Assembly: GCF_029051685.1 (NCBI RefSeq)
Contig: NZ_JAACFT010000012.1
Span: 158,696 to 222,695, forward strand
Length of the DNA stretch: 64,000 nucleotides
Reading direction: 5' to 3'
Source of the DNA: Bradyrhizobium sp. CSA207
Lineage (GTDB): Bacteria > Pseudomonadota > Alphaproteobacteria > Rhizobiales > Xanthobacteraceae
Shown: one piece after another, positions 17,722 through 26,451 of the stretch
Numbering within the stretch: position 1 is the first letter of the stretch
Layout of the letters: each line of letters begins with the position of its first letter
Notes under the pieces: generated by a model
Database searches by the model: none
What the model saw: only the letters and a program-made list of their open reading frames with translations
What the model was told of the DNA's origin: nothing
Made by a program: the position numbers and the translations under genes

Positions 17722-18393
17722 ATGAGATTGGCTGTCAAAGGACTTACCGCGATCCTGTCCATCATCACCGTCGGCGCCGCACTGTCGCTGCCCGTGTCAC
17801 CTGCTCGCGCGGCCGACGACGGCAACAGCAAGAACGTCACCGAGGACGAGATCGTCCGCGCGCTCGCGCCGCCGGCGAAGAAGCCCTTGACCCGCGGCCT
17901 CTCGATTGGCCCACAGACCGATGCCGCGCCGAGCGCGACCGAGACCAAGCTGATCCAGTCCGTGCGCGGTCGTTCAACGCGCTCGCTCTCGTCGGCCGAG
18001 CGCGAGGAGATCGCGTCGGCGGCCAAGGATAAGCCGAACATCGACCTTGAGATCACCTTCGACTACAACTCAGCCAATATCAGCCCCAGATCGCTTGCCT
18101 CGGTTCAGGCGCTCGGCCGCGCGCTGACCAGCCCGGACCTGAAGGGCTCGACCTTCGTCGTCGCGGGCCACACTGACGCCGCCGGCGGCGAGGCCTACAA
18201 TCAAGACCTGTCGGAGCGTCGCGCGGATTCGATCAAGCGCTACCTTGTCGACAAGTACAGCATCTCCGCGACCGACCTCGTCACCGTCGGCTATGGCAAG
18301 AGCAAGCTGAAGGACCCGAGCCAGCCGATGGCGGAGGTGAACCGCCGCGTCCAGGTCGTCAACATGGAAAACAAGACCACCGCATCGAAGTGA
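17722..18393 (+). CDS. OmpA-family peptidoglycan-binding protein
   Basis: This 223-residue protein has a signal peptide (ending near PARAADD, ~35) and an OmpA C-terminal domain at ~110-215: ITFDYNSANISPRSLASV, VVAGHTDAAGGEAYNQDLSERRA and VGYGKSKL...NRRVQVV. The Asp and Arg that bind diaminopimelate are in TDAAG and SERRA. The ATG at 17722 has GGAGGGA just upstream. It has no beta-barrel, so it probably sits in the periplasm tethered to the wall. It lies 145 bases after the caspase-fold gene and before the RND genes, suggesting a shared envelope function. Confidence 0.9.
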   Translation: MRLAVKGLTAILSIITVGAALSLPVSPARAADDGNSKNVTEDEIVRALAPPAKKPLTRGLSIGPQTDAAPSATETKLIQSVRGRSTRSLSSAEREEIASAAKDKPNIDLEITFDYNSANISPRSLASVQALGRALTSPDLKGSTFVVAGHTDAAGGEAYNQDLSERRADSIKRYLVDKYSISATDLVTVGYGKSKLKDPSQPMAEVNRRVQVVNMENKTTASK

Positions 18394-18450
18394 GCACGGC
18401 GTAATCTTTTCGAAGTGACAAGTCGTGATGTGGTGTAACAACTCGCTTCC

Positions 18451-18485
18451 GAAGCGCGTCCCGCAGCCTTGCGGGACGCCGCTTC
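18451..18485 (+). terminator. Hairpin after the OmpA-domain gene
   Basis: GAAGCGCGTCCCGC pairs with GCGGGACGCCGCTTC (one bulge) about 57 bases after the stop. There is no strong T-run, so it may be a weak terminator or a processing or stability hairpin before the adaptor gene. Confidence 0.5.
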
Positions 18486-18552
18486 GTTTCAGGGAAATGC
18501 TCTCGCAAGGCCATGCGCGGACGGCCGCGAGCCAGGCCAGGATGATCCGGCG

Positions 18553-19482
18553 ATGAAGATCACCGAATATCTCAAGCCTGCCGGAACCGTCGTGTTCATC
18601 GTCGTGCTCGGCTTCGGCTATTATTTGTTCGAGCATCGGCATCGCCCCGAGGCGAAGGAAACGCCGGGCGAGGCGCTCGTCATCGTGACGAAGTCGACCA
18701 ATGCCTGCTTCTCGGACCTCGTGCGGGTGACTGGCTTCTTCGTGCCGCGGCGCGAGGCCGTGGTCGTCGCCGAGCAGGAAGGATCCAGGGTTACGGACGT
18801 CTTCGTCACCGAAGGTGCGACCGTGACCGAAAATCAGGAGCTCGCGCGCCTGACCGCGCCGCCGCAGATTCCGGGCCAGCCCCAACGGCCCGGCCCGCAA
18901 GGCCCGATCTCGCTGAAGGCGCCCGCTCCGGGCCTCGTCACCGAAGTCCGCACCATCGTCGGCGCGCCGGCTTCGCCACAGGCTGGTCCGATGTTCCGCA
19001 TCGCCGTCAACAACGAGATCGAACTCGACGCCCAGGTTCCGGCCGTGCACATGCCCAAGCTGAGCGCCGGCGCCACCGTTCGCATCAGCCGCGACGACGC
19101 GCCCGACCTGATCGGGCGGGTCCGGCTGGTTGCTCCCGAAATCGACCGCACCACGCAGCTCGGCCGCGTCCGCATCAGCGTCACCAACAACCCCTCCCTG
19201 AAGATCGGCACGTTCGCCCGCGCTTCCATCGACGCCAAACGAAGCTGCGGCGTCGCGGTGCCCAAGACCGCGATCGACCATCTCACCGTACAGGTGGTCA
19301 AAGGCAACACGATCGAGACGCGCAAGGTGCGGGTCGGACTGACGTCCGACAGCGCAACGGAAATCCTCGAAGGGGTCGCGGTCGGCGAAATCGTCGTGGC
19401 CGACGCCGGCTCTTCGCTGCATGACGGCGACCAGATCAAAACCATGTTCGCCGATGAACTCGATCGCACGCGGGTACGCTGA
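18553..19482 (+). CDS. RND efflux periplasmic adaptor (membrane fusion protein), hairpin-less
   Basis: This 309-residue protein has one N-terminal membrane anchor (~11-26) and then the adaptor fold: two lipoyl half-motifs (~65-100 and ~118-140), beta-barrel and C-terminal membrane-proximal domain. The two lipoyl halves are joined only by a short Pro/Gly/Gln loop (PPQIPGQPQRPGPQG) instead of the long alpha-helical hairpin that reaches TolC-type channels. It has two cysteines, C52 (NACFSD) and C232 (KRSCGVAVP), both conserved in the paralogue at 41735. Its stop overlaps the pump start by one base (TGATG), so the two are coupled. ATG 18553 was chosen because the anchor begins there. Confidence 0.87.
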   Translation: MKITEYLKPAGTVVFIVVLGFGYYLFEHRHRPEAKETPGEALVIVTKSTNACFSDLVRVTGFFVPRREAVVVAEQEGSRVTDVFVTEGATVTENQELARLTAPPQIPGQPQRPGPQGPISLKAPAPGLVTEVRTIVGAPASPQAGPMFRIAVNNEIELDAQVPAVHMPKLSAGATVRISRDDAPDLIGRVRLVAPEIDRTTQLGRVRISVTNNPSLKIGTFARASIDAKRSCGVAVPKTAIDHLTVQVVKGNTIETRKVRVGLTSDSATEILEGVAVGEIVVADAGSSLHDGDQIKTMFADELDRTRVR

Positions 19483-22400
19483 TGGCTCTCAATATCTCGG
19501 CTTGGTCGATCCGCAATCCGCTGCCGTCGGTCGTCTTTTCGATCATCCTGCTGATCCTCGGCTGGGTCTCCTTCACCAAGCTCGCGGTGACGCGGCTGCC
19601 CTCGGCCGACATTCCCGTGATCTCGGTGGCGGTGTCGCAGTTCGGCGCCGCCCCCGCCGAACTCGAATCACAGGTCACCAAGACGGTTGAAGACGCGGTC
19701 TCCGGCGTCGAGGGCGTGCGGCACATCGCATCGTCGATCACCGACGGGCTGTCGGTCACGACCATTCAGTTTGCTCTGGAGACCAACACCGACCGCGCGC
19801 TCAACGACGTCAAGGACGCGGTGACGCGCGTACGCTCGAACCTGCCGCAAAACGTCACCGAACCGCTGATCCAGCGCGTCGACGTCATCGGCCTGCCGAT
19901 CGTCACCTATGCCGCGATATCGCCCGGCAAGACGCCGGAGCAGCTCTCCTATTTCGTCGACGATGTGGTCAAGCGCGCACTCCAGGGCGTGCGCGGCGTC
20001 GCACAGGTCGAGCGCATCGGCGGTGTCGAGCGCGAGATCCTGGTTTCGCTCGATCCCGATCGCATGCAGGCAATGGGGCTCACCGCCGTCAATGTCAGCC
20101 AGAGCCTGCGCGGCACCAATGTCGACGTCGCCGGTGGACGCGCCGAGATCGGCAAGAACGACCAGGCGATTCGCACGCTGGCGGGCGCCAAGACGCTCGG
20201 CGACCTGACCGGCACCATGATCCCGCTGTTCGGCGGCGGCGAGGTCCGGCTCGACGATCTCGGCACCGTCACCGATACCATCGCCGACCGCCGCACCTTC
20301 GCCCGCTTCAACGGCGAGCCGGTGGTCGCGCTCGGCATCAAGCGTTCCAAGGGGGCCAGCGACGTCGTGGTCGCGGCCGCGGTGCAGAAGCGCATCGACG
20401 CGCTCAAGGCGTCCTATCCCGACGTCGACCTCAAGCTGATCGACACCTCCGTCGAATACACCAAGGGCAATTATACGGCAGCGATCTCGACCTTGTTCGA
20501 AGGCGCCATCCTCGCCGTCGTGATCGTGCTGTTGTTCCTGCGCGATGTGCGCGCCACCATCATCGCCGCGATCTCGTTGCCGCTGTCGATCTTCCCGGCG
20601 TTCTGGGCGATGGATATCCTCGGCTTCTCGCTCAACCTCGTCAGCTTCCTCGCCATCACGCTGTCGACGGGCATTCTGGTCGACGACGCCATCGTCGAGA
20701 TCGAGAACATCGTGCGGCACATGAACATGGGCAAGTCGCCCTATCGTGCCGCGCTCGAAGCCGCCGACGAGATCGGGCTCGCTGTGATCGCAATCTCGCT
20801 CACGATCATCGCGATCTTCGCGCCCGCCAGCTTCATGTCGGGCATCGCCGGACAGTTCTTCAAGCAGTTCGGCATCACCGTCTCGGTGCAGGTGTTCTTC
20901 TCGCTGCTCGCGGCGCGCTTCGTGACGCCGATGCTGGCGGCCTATTTCCTCAAGCACTCAAATCACCAGGAGCCGCCGCCGGGCCTGGTGCTGCGCAACT
21001 ACCACAAGATCGTGAAATGGTCGGTGAAGCATTATTTCATCACCGTGCTGATCGGCTTCGGCGTGTTCGCCGCCTCGATCTGGAGCATCACGCTGCTGCC
21101 GCAGGGCTTCCTGCCCGCGCAGGACAGCGCGCGCTCGCTGCTCGCGATCGAGTTGCCCCCCGGCACCCAGCTCTCCTATACCGAGAAGGTGACCGAGGAC
21201 ATCGTCGCGCGCCTGCGCAAGCGCTCCGAGGTGAAGAGCATCTTCGTCGACGGCGGCCGGGTCCCGCCGGGGACGCAGGAAGTGCGACGTGCGGCCCTGA
21301 TCATCAACTACACACCCAAGGACGATCGCGACATCACCCAGCGCGAGCTCGAGTTCTCGATCAGCCAGGAACTGGAGAACATTCCCGACATCCGTTTCTG
21401 GTTTCTCGACGAGAACGGCCTGCGCGCGATCTCCCTGGTCGTGACTGGCGTCGACGCCAACATCGTCAACAACGTCGCGAGCGAGCTTGCGACGCAGATG
21501 AAGCGGATTCCGACCATCTCCAATGTGATCTCGGAAACCGCGCTGGAACGCCCCGAACTGCGCATCGAGCCGCGGGCCGATCTCGCCGCGCGGCTGGGCG
21601 TCTCGACCGAAAGCCTGTCGCAGACCATCCGTGTCGCGACCATCGGCGATGTCGGTCCCGCGCTTGCCAAGTTCGACGTCGGCGACCGCCTGGTGCCGAT
21701 CCGCGTGCAGCTCGAGGATGCCGCCCGCGGCAATCTCAGAACGCTCGAGCAGTTGCGCGTGCCGCTCGGCGAACACGGCGAGAAGGGCGGCGTGCCACTC
21801 TCGGTCATCGCCGACGTCAAGCTCGACCAGGGCCCGACCAGCATCAATCGCTACGATCGCGAGCGGCAGGCCACCGTCGCCGCCGACCTCGTCGGCTCCG
21901 CGGCGCTCGGCGACGCAACCAAGAAAATCTCCGACCTGCCGGTGATGAAGACCTTGCCCAAGGGCGTGAAGGTCAGCCCCTCAGGCGATGCCGAAAGCCT
22001 CAACGAACTCTCGGACGGCTTTGCCACCGCGATCACTGCGGGCCTGATGATGGTCTATGCGGTGCTGGTACTCTTGTTTGGCACCTTCCTGCAGCCGATC
22101 ACCATCCTGTTCTCGCTGCCGCTGTCGATCGGCGGCGCCATCGCAGCCCTGCTCATCACCGGCAAGCAGCTCACCACGCCGGTCTGGATCGGCATCCTGA
22201 TGCTGATGGGCATCGTCACCAAGAACGCGATCATGCTGGTGGAGTTCGCGATCGAAGCGATCCACGCCGGCAAGCCGCGTGAAGAAGCGATGATCGACGC
22301 CGGCATGAAACGCGCCCGCCCGATCGTGATGACCACGATCGCGATGGCCGCAGGCATGATGCCGAGCGCGCTCGCAGTCGGCGCCGGCGGCGAGTTCCGC

Positions 22401-22640
22401 TCGCCAATGGCGCTCGCGGTGATCGGCGGCCTGATCTTCTCGACCATACTGTCACTGGTGTTCGTGCCGGCGATGTTCATGGTGATGGACGATCTCGGCG
22501 CCCTGATCTGGCGCTTCGGCAAGCGACTGATCGTGCACAGCGAGGACGCCGAGGCCGACGATCACCACGCGGCTCCGCCAGCCGGCGCAAAGCCCGCGGC
22601 AGCGGCGCCGAAGAGCATCGCGCACCCTGCGGCGGAGTAG
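19482..22640 (+). CDS. RND family efflux pump, inner-membrane permease
   Basis: This 1052-residue proton-driven transporter has twelve expected transmembrane helices and two large periplasmic loops. The proton-relay residues are present: D401-D402 in GILVDDAIVEIENI (TM4) and K914 in GIVTKNAIMLVEF (TM10). Signature segments include the N-terminal NPLPSVVFSIILLILGW and the TM11-12 MTTIAMAAGMMPSALAVG. By type it is a hydrophobe/drug (HAE1-like) pump rather than a heavy-metal pump. It is coupled to the adaptor upstream; no outer-membrane channel gene is next to it. The C-terminus has an Ala/Pro-rich tail. Confidence 0.94.
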   Translation: MALNISAWSIRNPLPSVVFSIILLILGWVSFTKLAVTRLPSADIPVISVAVSQFGAAPAELESQVTKTVEDAVSGVEGVRHIASSITDGLSVTTIQFALETNTDRALNDVKDAVTRVRSNLPQNVTEPLIQRVDVIGLPIVTYAAISPGKTPEQLSYFVDDVVKRALQGVRGVAQVERIGGVEREILVSLDPDRMQAMGLTAVNVSQSLRGTNVDVAGGRAEIGKNDQAIRTLAGAKTLGDLTGTMIPLFGGGEVRLDDLGTVTDTIADRRTFARFNGEPVVALGIKRSKGASDVVVAAAVQKRIDALKASYPDVDLKLIDTSVEYTKGNYTAAISTLFEGAILAVVIVLLFLRDVRATIIAAISLPLSIFPAFWAMDILGFSLNLVSFLAITLSTGILVDDAIVEIENIVRHMNMGKSPYRAALEAADEIGLAVIAISLTIIAIFAPASFMSGIAGQFFKQFGITVSVQVFFSLLAARFVTPMLAAYFLKHSNHQEPPPGLVLRNYHKIVKWSVKHYFITVLIGFGVFAASIWSITLLPQGFLPAQDSARSLLAIELPPGTQLSYTEKVTEDIVARLRKRSEVKSIFVDGGRVPPGTQEVRRAALIINYTPKDDRDITQRELEFSISQELENIPDIRFWFLDENGLRAISLVVTGVDANIVNNVASELATQMKRIPTISNVISETALERPELRIEPRADLAARLGVSTESLSQTIRVATIGDVGPALAKFDVGDRLVPIRVQLEDAARGNLRTLEQLRVPLGEHGEKGGVPLSVIADVKLDQGPTSINRYDRERQATVAADLVGSAALGDATKKISDLPVMKTLPKGVKVSPSGDAESLNELSDGFATAITAGLMMVYAVLVLLFGTFLQPITILFSLPLSIGGAIAALLITGKQLTTPVWIGILMLMGIVTKNAIMLVEFAIEAIHAGKPREEAMIDAGMKRARPIVMTTIAMAAGMMPSALAVGAGGEFRSPMALAVIGGLIFSTILSLVFVPAMFMVMDDLGALIWRFGKRLIVHSEDAEADDHHAAPPAGAKPAAAAPKSIAHPAAE

Positions 22641-22705
22641 AAATTGGGCGATCAGGCCCTGAGCCCCATCTGGCGAATATCGGCTTCCCGCGCTATCTTA
22701 AGAGC

Positions 22706-22945
22706 ATGACATTCACACGCATCACGATTGACCCCGCTGTCTGCACCGGCAAGCCCTGTGTCCGTGGGCTGCGGTTTCCGGTCGCCCGGCTGCTCGGCCT
22801 TTTGGCGGCTGGCGAAACTCGGGAATCTGTCTTGAAGGACTACCCGTACCTCGAAAGCGAAGACATTGATGAAGCCTTGCGCTACGCGGCATTCCTCGCA
22901 GAGGATGAAGCTGTTGAGCTCAGGCCAACCGTACCGGCAAAGTGA
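22706..22945 (+). CDS. DUF433 antitoxin
   Basis: This 79-residue protein matches DUF433: RITIDPAVCTGKPCVRGLRFPV, VLKDYPYLESEDIDEALRYAA. These small winged-helix-like proteins pair with DUF5615 PIN-like proteins as type II toxin-antitoxin systems. The downstream toxin frame begins on the GTGA overlapping this stop, the usual coupled order of antitoxin first. Base composition is lower in GC than the neighbours, which fits horizontal gain. Confidence 0.88.
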   Translation: MTFTRITIDPAVCTGKPCVRGLRFPVARLLGLLAAGETRESVLKDYPYLESEDIDEALRYAAFLAEDEAVELRPTVPAK

Positions 22946-23307
22946 AATTCCTTGTCGACATGCCACTCTCGCCAACATTGTCGGGTTGGCTGACGGAACT
23001 GGGGCACGACGCCGTCCATGCATCCGAGATCGGCCTTCACGCTGCCAGCGATGTAGAAATCATCGAGCGAGCCAGGCACGAGGCTCGTACCGTCGTCACC
23101 GCAGACCTTGATTACCCTCGCCTGATTGCGACCGCGGCCAGCGATAGCCCCAGCCTCATTCTTTTTCGGAGTGGCGACTGGGCAGAAGCCAATGTCCGAT
23201 CCCGACTAGCCGAGGTGCTGTCCGCCCTGACAGAGAACGAGATACAGGGCAGTATCATTACCATCGACCGAGATCGTGTCCGGCGACGCAGACTTCCGAT
23301 CGCTTGA
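22942..23307 (+). CDS. DUF5615 PIN-like ribonuclease toxin
   Basis: This 121-residue protein has the PIN-like (Mut7-C-type) acidic residues: Asp6 in MKFLVDMPLSP, Glu/Asp in ASEIGL and DVEII, and the Asp pair in VVTADLDYPRLI. It starts at GTG 22942, overlapping the DUF433 stop. Such proteins are thought to cleave RNA when released from the antitoxin. It ends four bases from the convergent Crp-family gene. Confidence 0.86.
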   Translation: MKFLVDMPLSPTLSGWLTELGHDAVHASEIGLHAASDVEIIERARHEARTVVTADLDYPRLIATAASDSPSLILFRSGDWAEANVRSRLAEVLSALTENEIQGSIITIDRDRVRRRRLPIA

Positions 23308-23310
23308 TCC

Positions 23311-23985
23311 CTACTCGTTCCGCGCGATCGCCGTCAGCTTGGTCATATTCCTCAGTAGGATGCGGCCGCGCTGGAGATCGAGGATCGCTTCCTTGCGCCA
23401 GGCCTGGAGCTGGCGGTTGACGCTTTCGCGGGCAGCGCCGACGAAAACGCCGAGCTGTTCCTGCGAGATGTGCACCTCAGAGCCGAAATCGGCGGCGAGG
23501 GCGCAGAGCCGCCGGGCCAGCCGCACCGGCAGCGGTTGCAGCATGGATTCTTCCATACGCTCGCTCTGCCAGCGGATGCGCTGGCAGAGCAGCGCGATGA
23601 TCTTGATCGCGACCTTCGGCTCACGCTCGAGGAAGGCGAGAAAGTCTTCGCGCCGCAGCACGAACAGCTCGCTGGCTTCGCCGGCGGTCGCGTCGGCCGT
23701 GCGGCTCTGGCTGTCCAGCACCGCAACCTCGCCGAACAGGTCGCCCGGGCCCATGAAGTTCAGGGTCAGCCGGCTGCCGTCGGCGGCGCCGGTCTCGATC
23801 CGGACCTGGCCGCGGCGCACGCCGAACAGCGCATCACCCGGATCGCCCTTCTGGAACAGCACCTCGCCGTTCGCCAGGTGCTGGGTGTGGCAGAGATTGG
23901 CCAACCGCTGGAGTTCGTCCGCGCCGAGATCCGCGAACATCGCGTTCATTTTCAGGATGACCGCAAATTCGGCCTGCTTGCTCAT
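23311..23985 (-). CDS. Crp/Fnr family transcriptional regulator
   Basis: This 224-residue protein has an N-terminal cyclic-nucleotide-binding beta-roll (~10-125: GEVLFQKGDPGDALFGVRRGQVRI, MGPGDLFGEVAVLDSQSRTADATA) and a C-terminal winged helix (~145-215: ISQEQLGVFVGAARESVNRQLQAWR). The phosphate-binding GEVAVLDSQSRTADA resembles the E. coli CRP FGEL..RSA segment, so cAMP binding is plausible. No Cys cluster as in Fnr is seen. A class III nucleotidyl cyclase is encoded 2.5 kb away. A CRP-like site at 24079 lies upstream and may be autoregulatory. Confidence 0.9.
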   Translation of the reverse strand: MSKQAEFAVILKMNAMFADLGADELQRLANLCHTQHLANGEVLFQKGDPGDALFGVRRGQVRIETGAADGSRLTLNFMGPGDLFGEVAVLDSQSRTADATAGEASELFVLRREDFLAFLEREPKVAIKIIALLCQRIRWQSERMEESMLQPLPVRLARRLCALAADFGSEVHISQEQLGVFVGAARESVNRQLQAWRKEAILDLQRGRILLRNMTKLTAIARNE

Positions 23986-24078
23986 TTCAATGTCCTTGTG
24001 AATTTCCTTAAGCCAGTTTCCCTGGCAAATCGCTTGGAACCATCAACGTCAGAATCGCGTAAAACCGCGCCGGAGAAG

Positions 24079-24094
24079 TGTGTCACAAGTCACA
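24079..24094. promoter_or_regulatory. CRP-like binding site upstream of the Crp-family gene
   Basis: TGTGTCACAAGTCACA matches TGTGA-N6-TCACA at 9 of 10 positions. It is 94 bases before the regulator start and 129 bases before the divergent asmA-type gene. It could serve either promoter. Confidence 0.55.
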
Positions 24095-24222
24095 TAACTT
24101 TGCAGCACCCCCGGATTATTTTTAGCCGCTTGGAGCGGCTTCCCGGCCCGGGCTAAACTCACGCGCGAGGGACGGGTGACCGGCCGGCTTCGGCACCGCC
24201 TGTCCATCGTTGGAAAGTCGAC

Positions 24223-26286
24223 ATGAGAGCAGTCAAATTCGCCGGCGCGGCGATAGCCGCCGTCATCATCGCGATCGCGCTTCTCCTCGTGGTCGGGATT
24301 CCCTCGGGTTTCCTGACCTCGACGATCGCAGCGCAAGTCGAGAAGGCAACCGGTTATCGGCTGACGATCGACGGCACCACGAAGATCAGCCTGTGGCCGA
24401 CGCTGAACGTGACGCTGAACGACCTGACGCTTCAGGATCCGAAGGACCGCAGCGGCATCACACGCCTGACCATCGACAGCGTGCAGGCCGAGATGTCGCT
24501 CTCCAGCGTGTGGTCGGGCCGCCCGAAGATCACCGACCTCGTCGTCACCCATCCCGTGCTCTACCAGCCGCTGCTGCGCGAACGGCTGCCGAATGCCGAT
24601 TCGTCGCCAAAGCTGCTCGCGATTGACATGGCCGGCGCGAGCATCGACCGCGTCAAAATCGTCGACGGCGAAATCGCCTTCGCGCGCGTACGCGATCGCG
24701 CCGAGGGCCGCGTTAGCGCCATCAACGCCGACGCCGTCACGGGCCCTGATCGCAAGGTCGACATCACCGGCACCGCACGTGCGGGCGACCACGCCGTCAA
24801 GTTCGACATCAAGGCGACGACGCCGGCGCCGCCGATCGATCGGCCGACGATCCCGGTCGATTTCGCCATCGACATGCCCGACGTGCTGAAATCTCAGCTC
24901 TCCGGACGTGCCGAGATCCGGCTCAATGGATCCATCGTGATGTTCAATGCCGTCAATGGCACGCTTGGCGATGGCGCGTTCAACGGCTGGGCCTCGGTCG
25001 ACATCGCGAGCAAGCCCCTGGTCAAGGTCGATCTCGACTTCCAGCGGCTCGCGTTTCCATTGTCGAAATCGCCCGACGGCGCGTCCGGGCAGCCCTGGAG
25101 CAATGCGCCGATCGACCTCTCGGGGCTCAATTACGTCGACGCGCAAGTCAGGATCTCGGCGAACGAAGCCGTCATCGGCGAGGCGCGCTTCGCGCCGCTC
25201 GCGCTCGATGCAAAGCTCGCGGGCGGCGTGCTGAAGGCCGGCACCGCCAATCTCGGCGCCTATGGCGGCCAGGTCTCGGGCGAGGTGATCCTGGATGCGA
25301 CCAGCGGCGCACCGAGCTTTGCCATGCATTCCGACCTCGCTGGCGTTCGCGCGCTGCCGCTGCTTCAGGGTCTTGCCGAGTTCGACCGCATCGACGGCAA
25401 GCTGCAAGCCAAGCTCGCACTACGCAGTGCCGGCACCAGCCAGCGCGCGCTGATGGCCAACATGCAAGGCACGGCCTTCGTCAATTTCCAGGATGGCGCC
25501 ATCCGCGGCATCAATGTCGCGCAGATGATCCGCTCGCTGACATCGGGCACGCTGTCCGGCTGGCAGGAAAACCAGAATCCCAGCCAGGAGCAGAGTACGG
25601 ATTTGTCGCAGCTCTCCGCCTCCTTTCGCATCGACAAGGGCCAGGCGGTGACGACCGATCTCAATCTGATCGGCCCGCTGGTGCGCGTGACCGGCGCCGG
25701 CACCATCGCCCTCGACACCAAGATGATGGGCTTCCGCGTCGAGCCGAAGCTGGTGATGACGACCGAAGGCCAGGGCCGCAACTCCGAACCGGTCGGCTTC
25801 GGCATTCCCGTGATGATCCAGGGCTCCTGGTCGCAGCCGCGGATCTATCCGGATATGGCCGGCATGCTCGACAATCCGGACGCCGCCTATGCCAAGCTGC
25901 GCGACATGGGCAAGGGCCTGTTCGGCGCGGATGGCGCCGGGCTCGCCAATATCTTGGGCGGGCTCGGCGGCGCTTCGCCGGGTGGCGGCAATGCGGCTGG
26001 CAATGCCAATCCGCAAACGCAGCAGCCCGGGCAGAACAATCCGCTCGGAGGCCCGCTGGGCGAGGCGATCGGCAATCTGATCCAGCAGGGACTCTCCGGC
26101 GGCGCTGCAACTGGCGCGGGCACCGGCACTGGTACCGCCACCGGCCGGAGCCGCAGCCTGCCCGCTACGCCGTCCACGCCGGCACCGCAGGCCTCGCCGG
26201 CGCCTCCCGCCCAGGCGGATCCGCCGGTTGCGCAGCAGGACAGCCAGCCGATGAACGACGTGCTGCGACAGCTCTTCAATCGGTGA
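24223..26286 (+). CDS. AsmA family protein
   Basis: This 687-residue protein has one N-terminal membrane helix (~7-27, AGAAIAAVIIAIALLLVVGI) and a long beta-rich periplasmic part with the AsmA N-terminal pattern (ATGYRLTIDGTTKISLWPTLNVTLNDL) and the C-terminal AsmA-2 pattern (GTAFVNFQDGAIRGINVAQMI). The last ~120 residues are a low-complexity Gly/Asn/Pro/Gln tail. Family members (AsmA, TamB, YhdP) form lipid-transfer ridges between the membranes. It stands alone and runs divergently from the Crp gene. Confidence 0.9.
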   Translation: MRAVKFAGAAIAAVIIAIALLLVVGIPSGFLTSTIAAQVEKATGYRLTIDGTTKISLWPTLNVTLNDLTLQDPKDRSGITRLTIDSVQAEMSLSSVWSGRPKITDLVVTHPVLYQPLLRERLPNADSSPKLLAIDMAGASIDRVKIVDGEIAFARVRDRAEGRVSAINADAVTGPDRKVDITGTARAGDHAVKFDIKATTPAPPIDRPTIPVDFAIDMPDVLKSQLSGRAEIRLNGSIVMFNAVNGTLGDGAFNGWASVDIASKPLVKVDLDFQRLAFPLSKSPDGASGQPWSNAPIDLSGLNYVDAQVRISANEAVIGEARFAPLALDAKLAGGVLKAGTANLGAYGGQVSGEVILDATSGAPSFAMHSDLAGVRALPLLQGLAEFDRIDGKLQAKLALRSAGTSQRALMANMQGTAFVNFQDGAIRGINVAQMIRSLTSGTLSGWQENQNPSQEQSTDLSQLSASFRIDKGQAVTTDLNLIGPLVRVTGAGTIALDTKMMGFRVEPKLVMTTEGQGRNSEPVGFGIPVMIQGSWSQPRIYPDMAGMLDNPDAAYAKLRDMGKGLFGADGAGLANILGGLGGASPGGGNAAGNANPQTQQPGQNNPLGGPLGEAIGNLIQQGLSGGAATGAGTGTGTATGRSRSLPATPSTPAPQASPAPPAQADPPVAQQDSQPMNDVLRQLFNR

Positions 26287-26451
26287 TCTCCCGCTGCGAC
26301 AATTCACCACCCTGCCGGGCCGACTTCGCCGCCCGCAGCGGGTAACCACGCCCGGCGCTCGACCGGTCCCTCGGCCCAAATTGTGGTAGAAGGGCGCTCG
26401 GGCTCGTACGGCCCGTAGCGCTGGCGTCGGTCGTGGCGCGAGAGGATCCGG

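Noticed and set aside
19482..22640. Heavy-metal (CzcA-type) RND pump
   Set aside because: The TM4 segment carries the DD pair of drug-type pumps and metal-site Met/His/Glu motifs are not seen.
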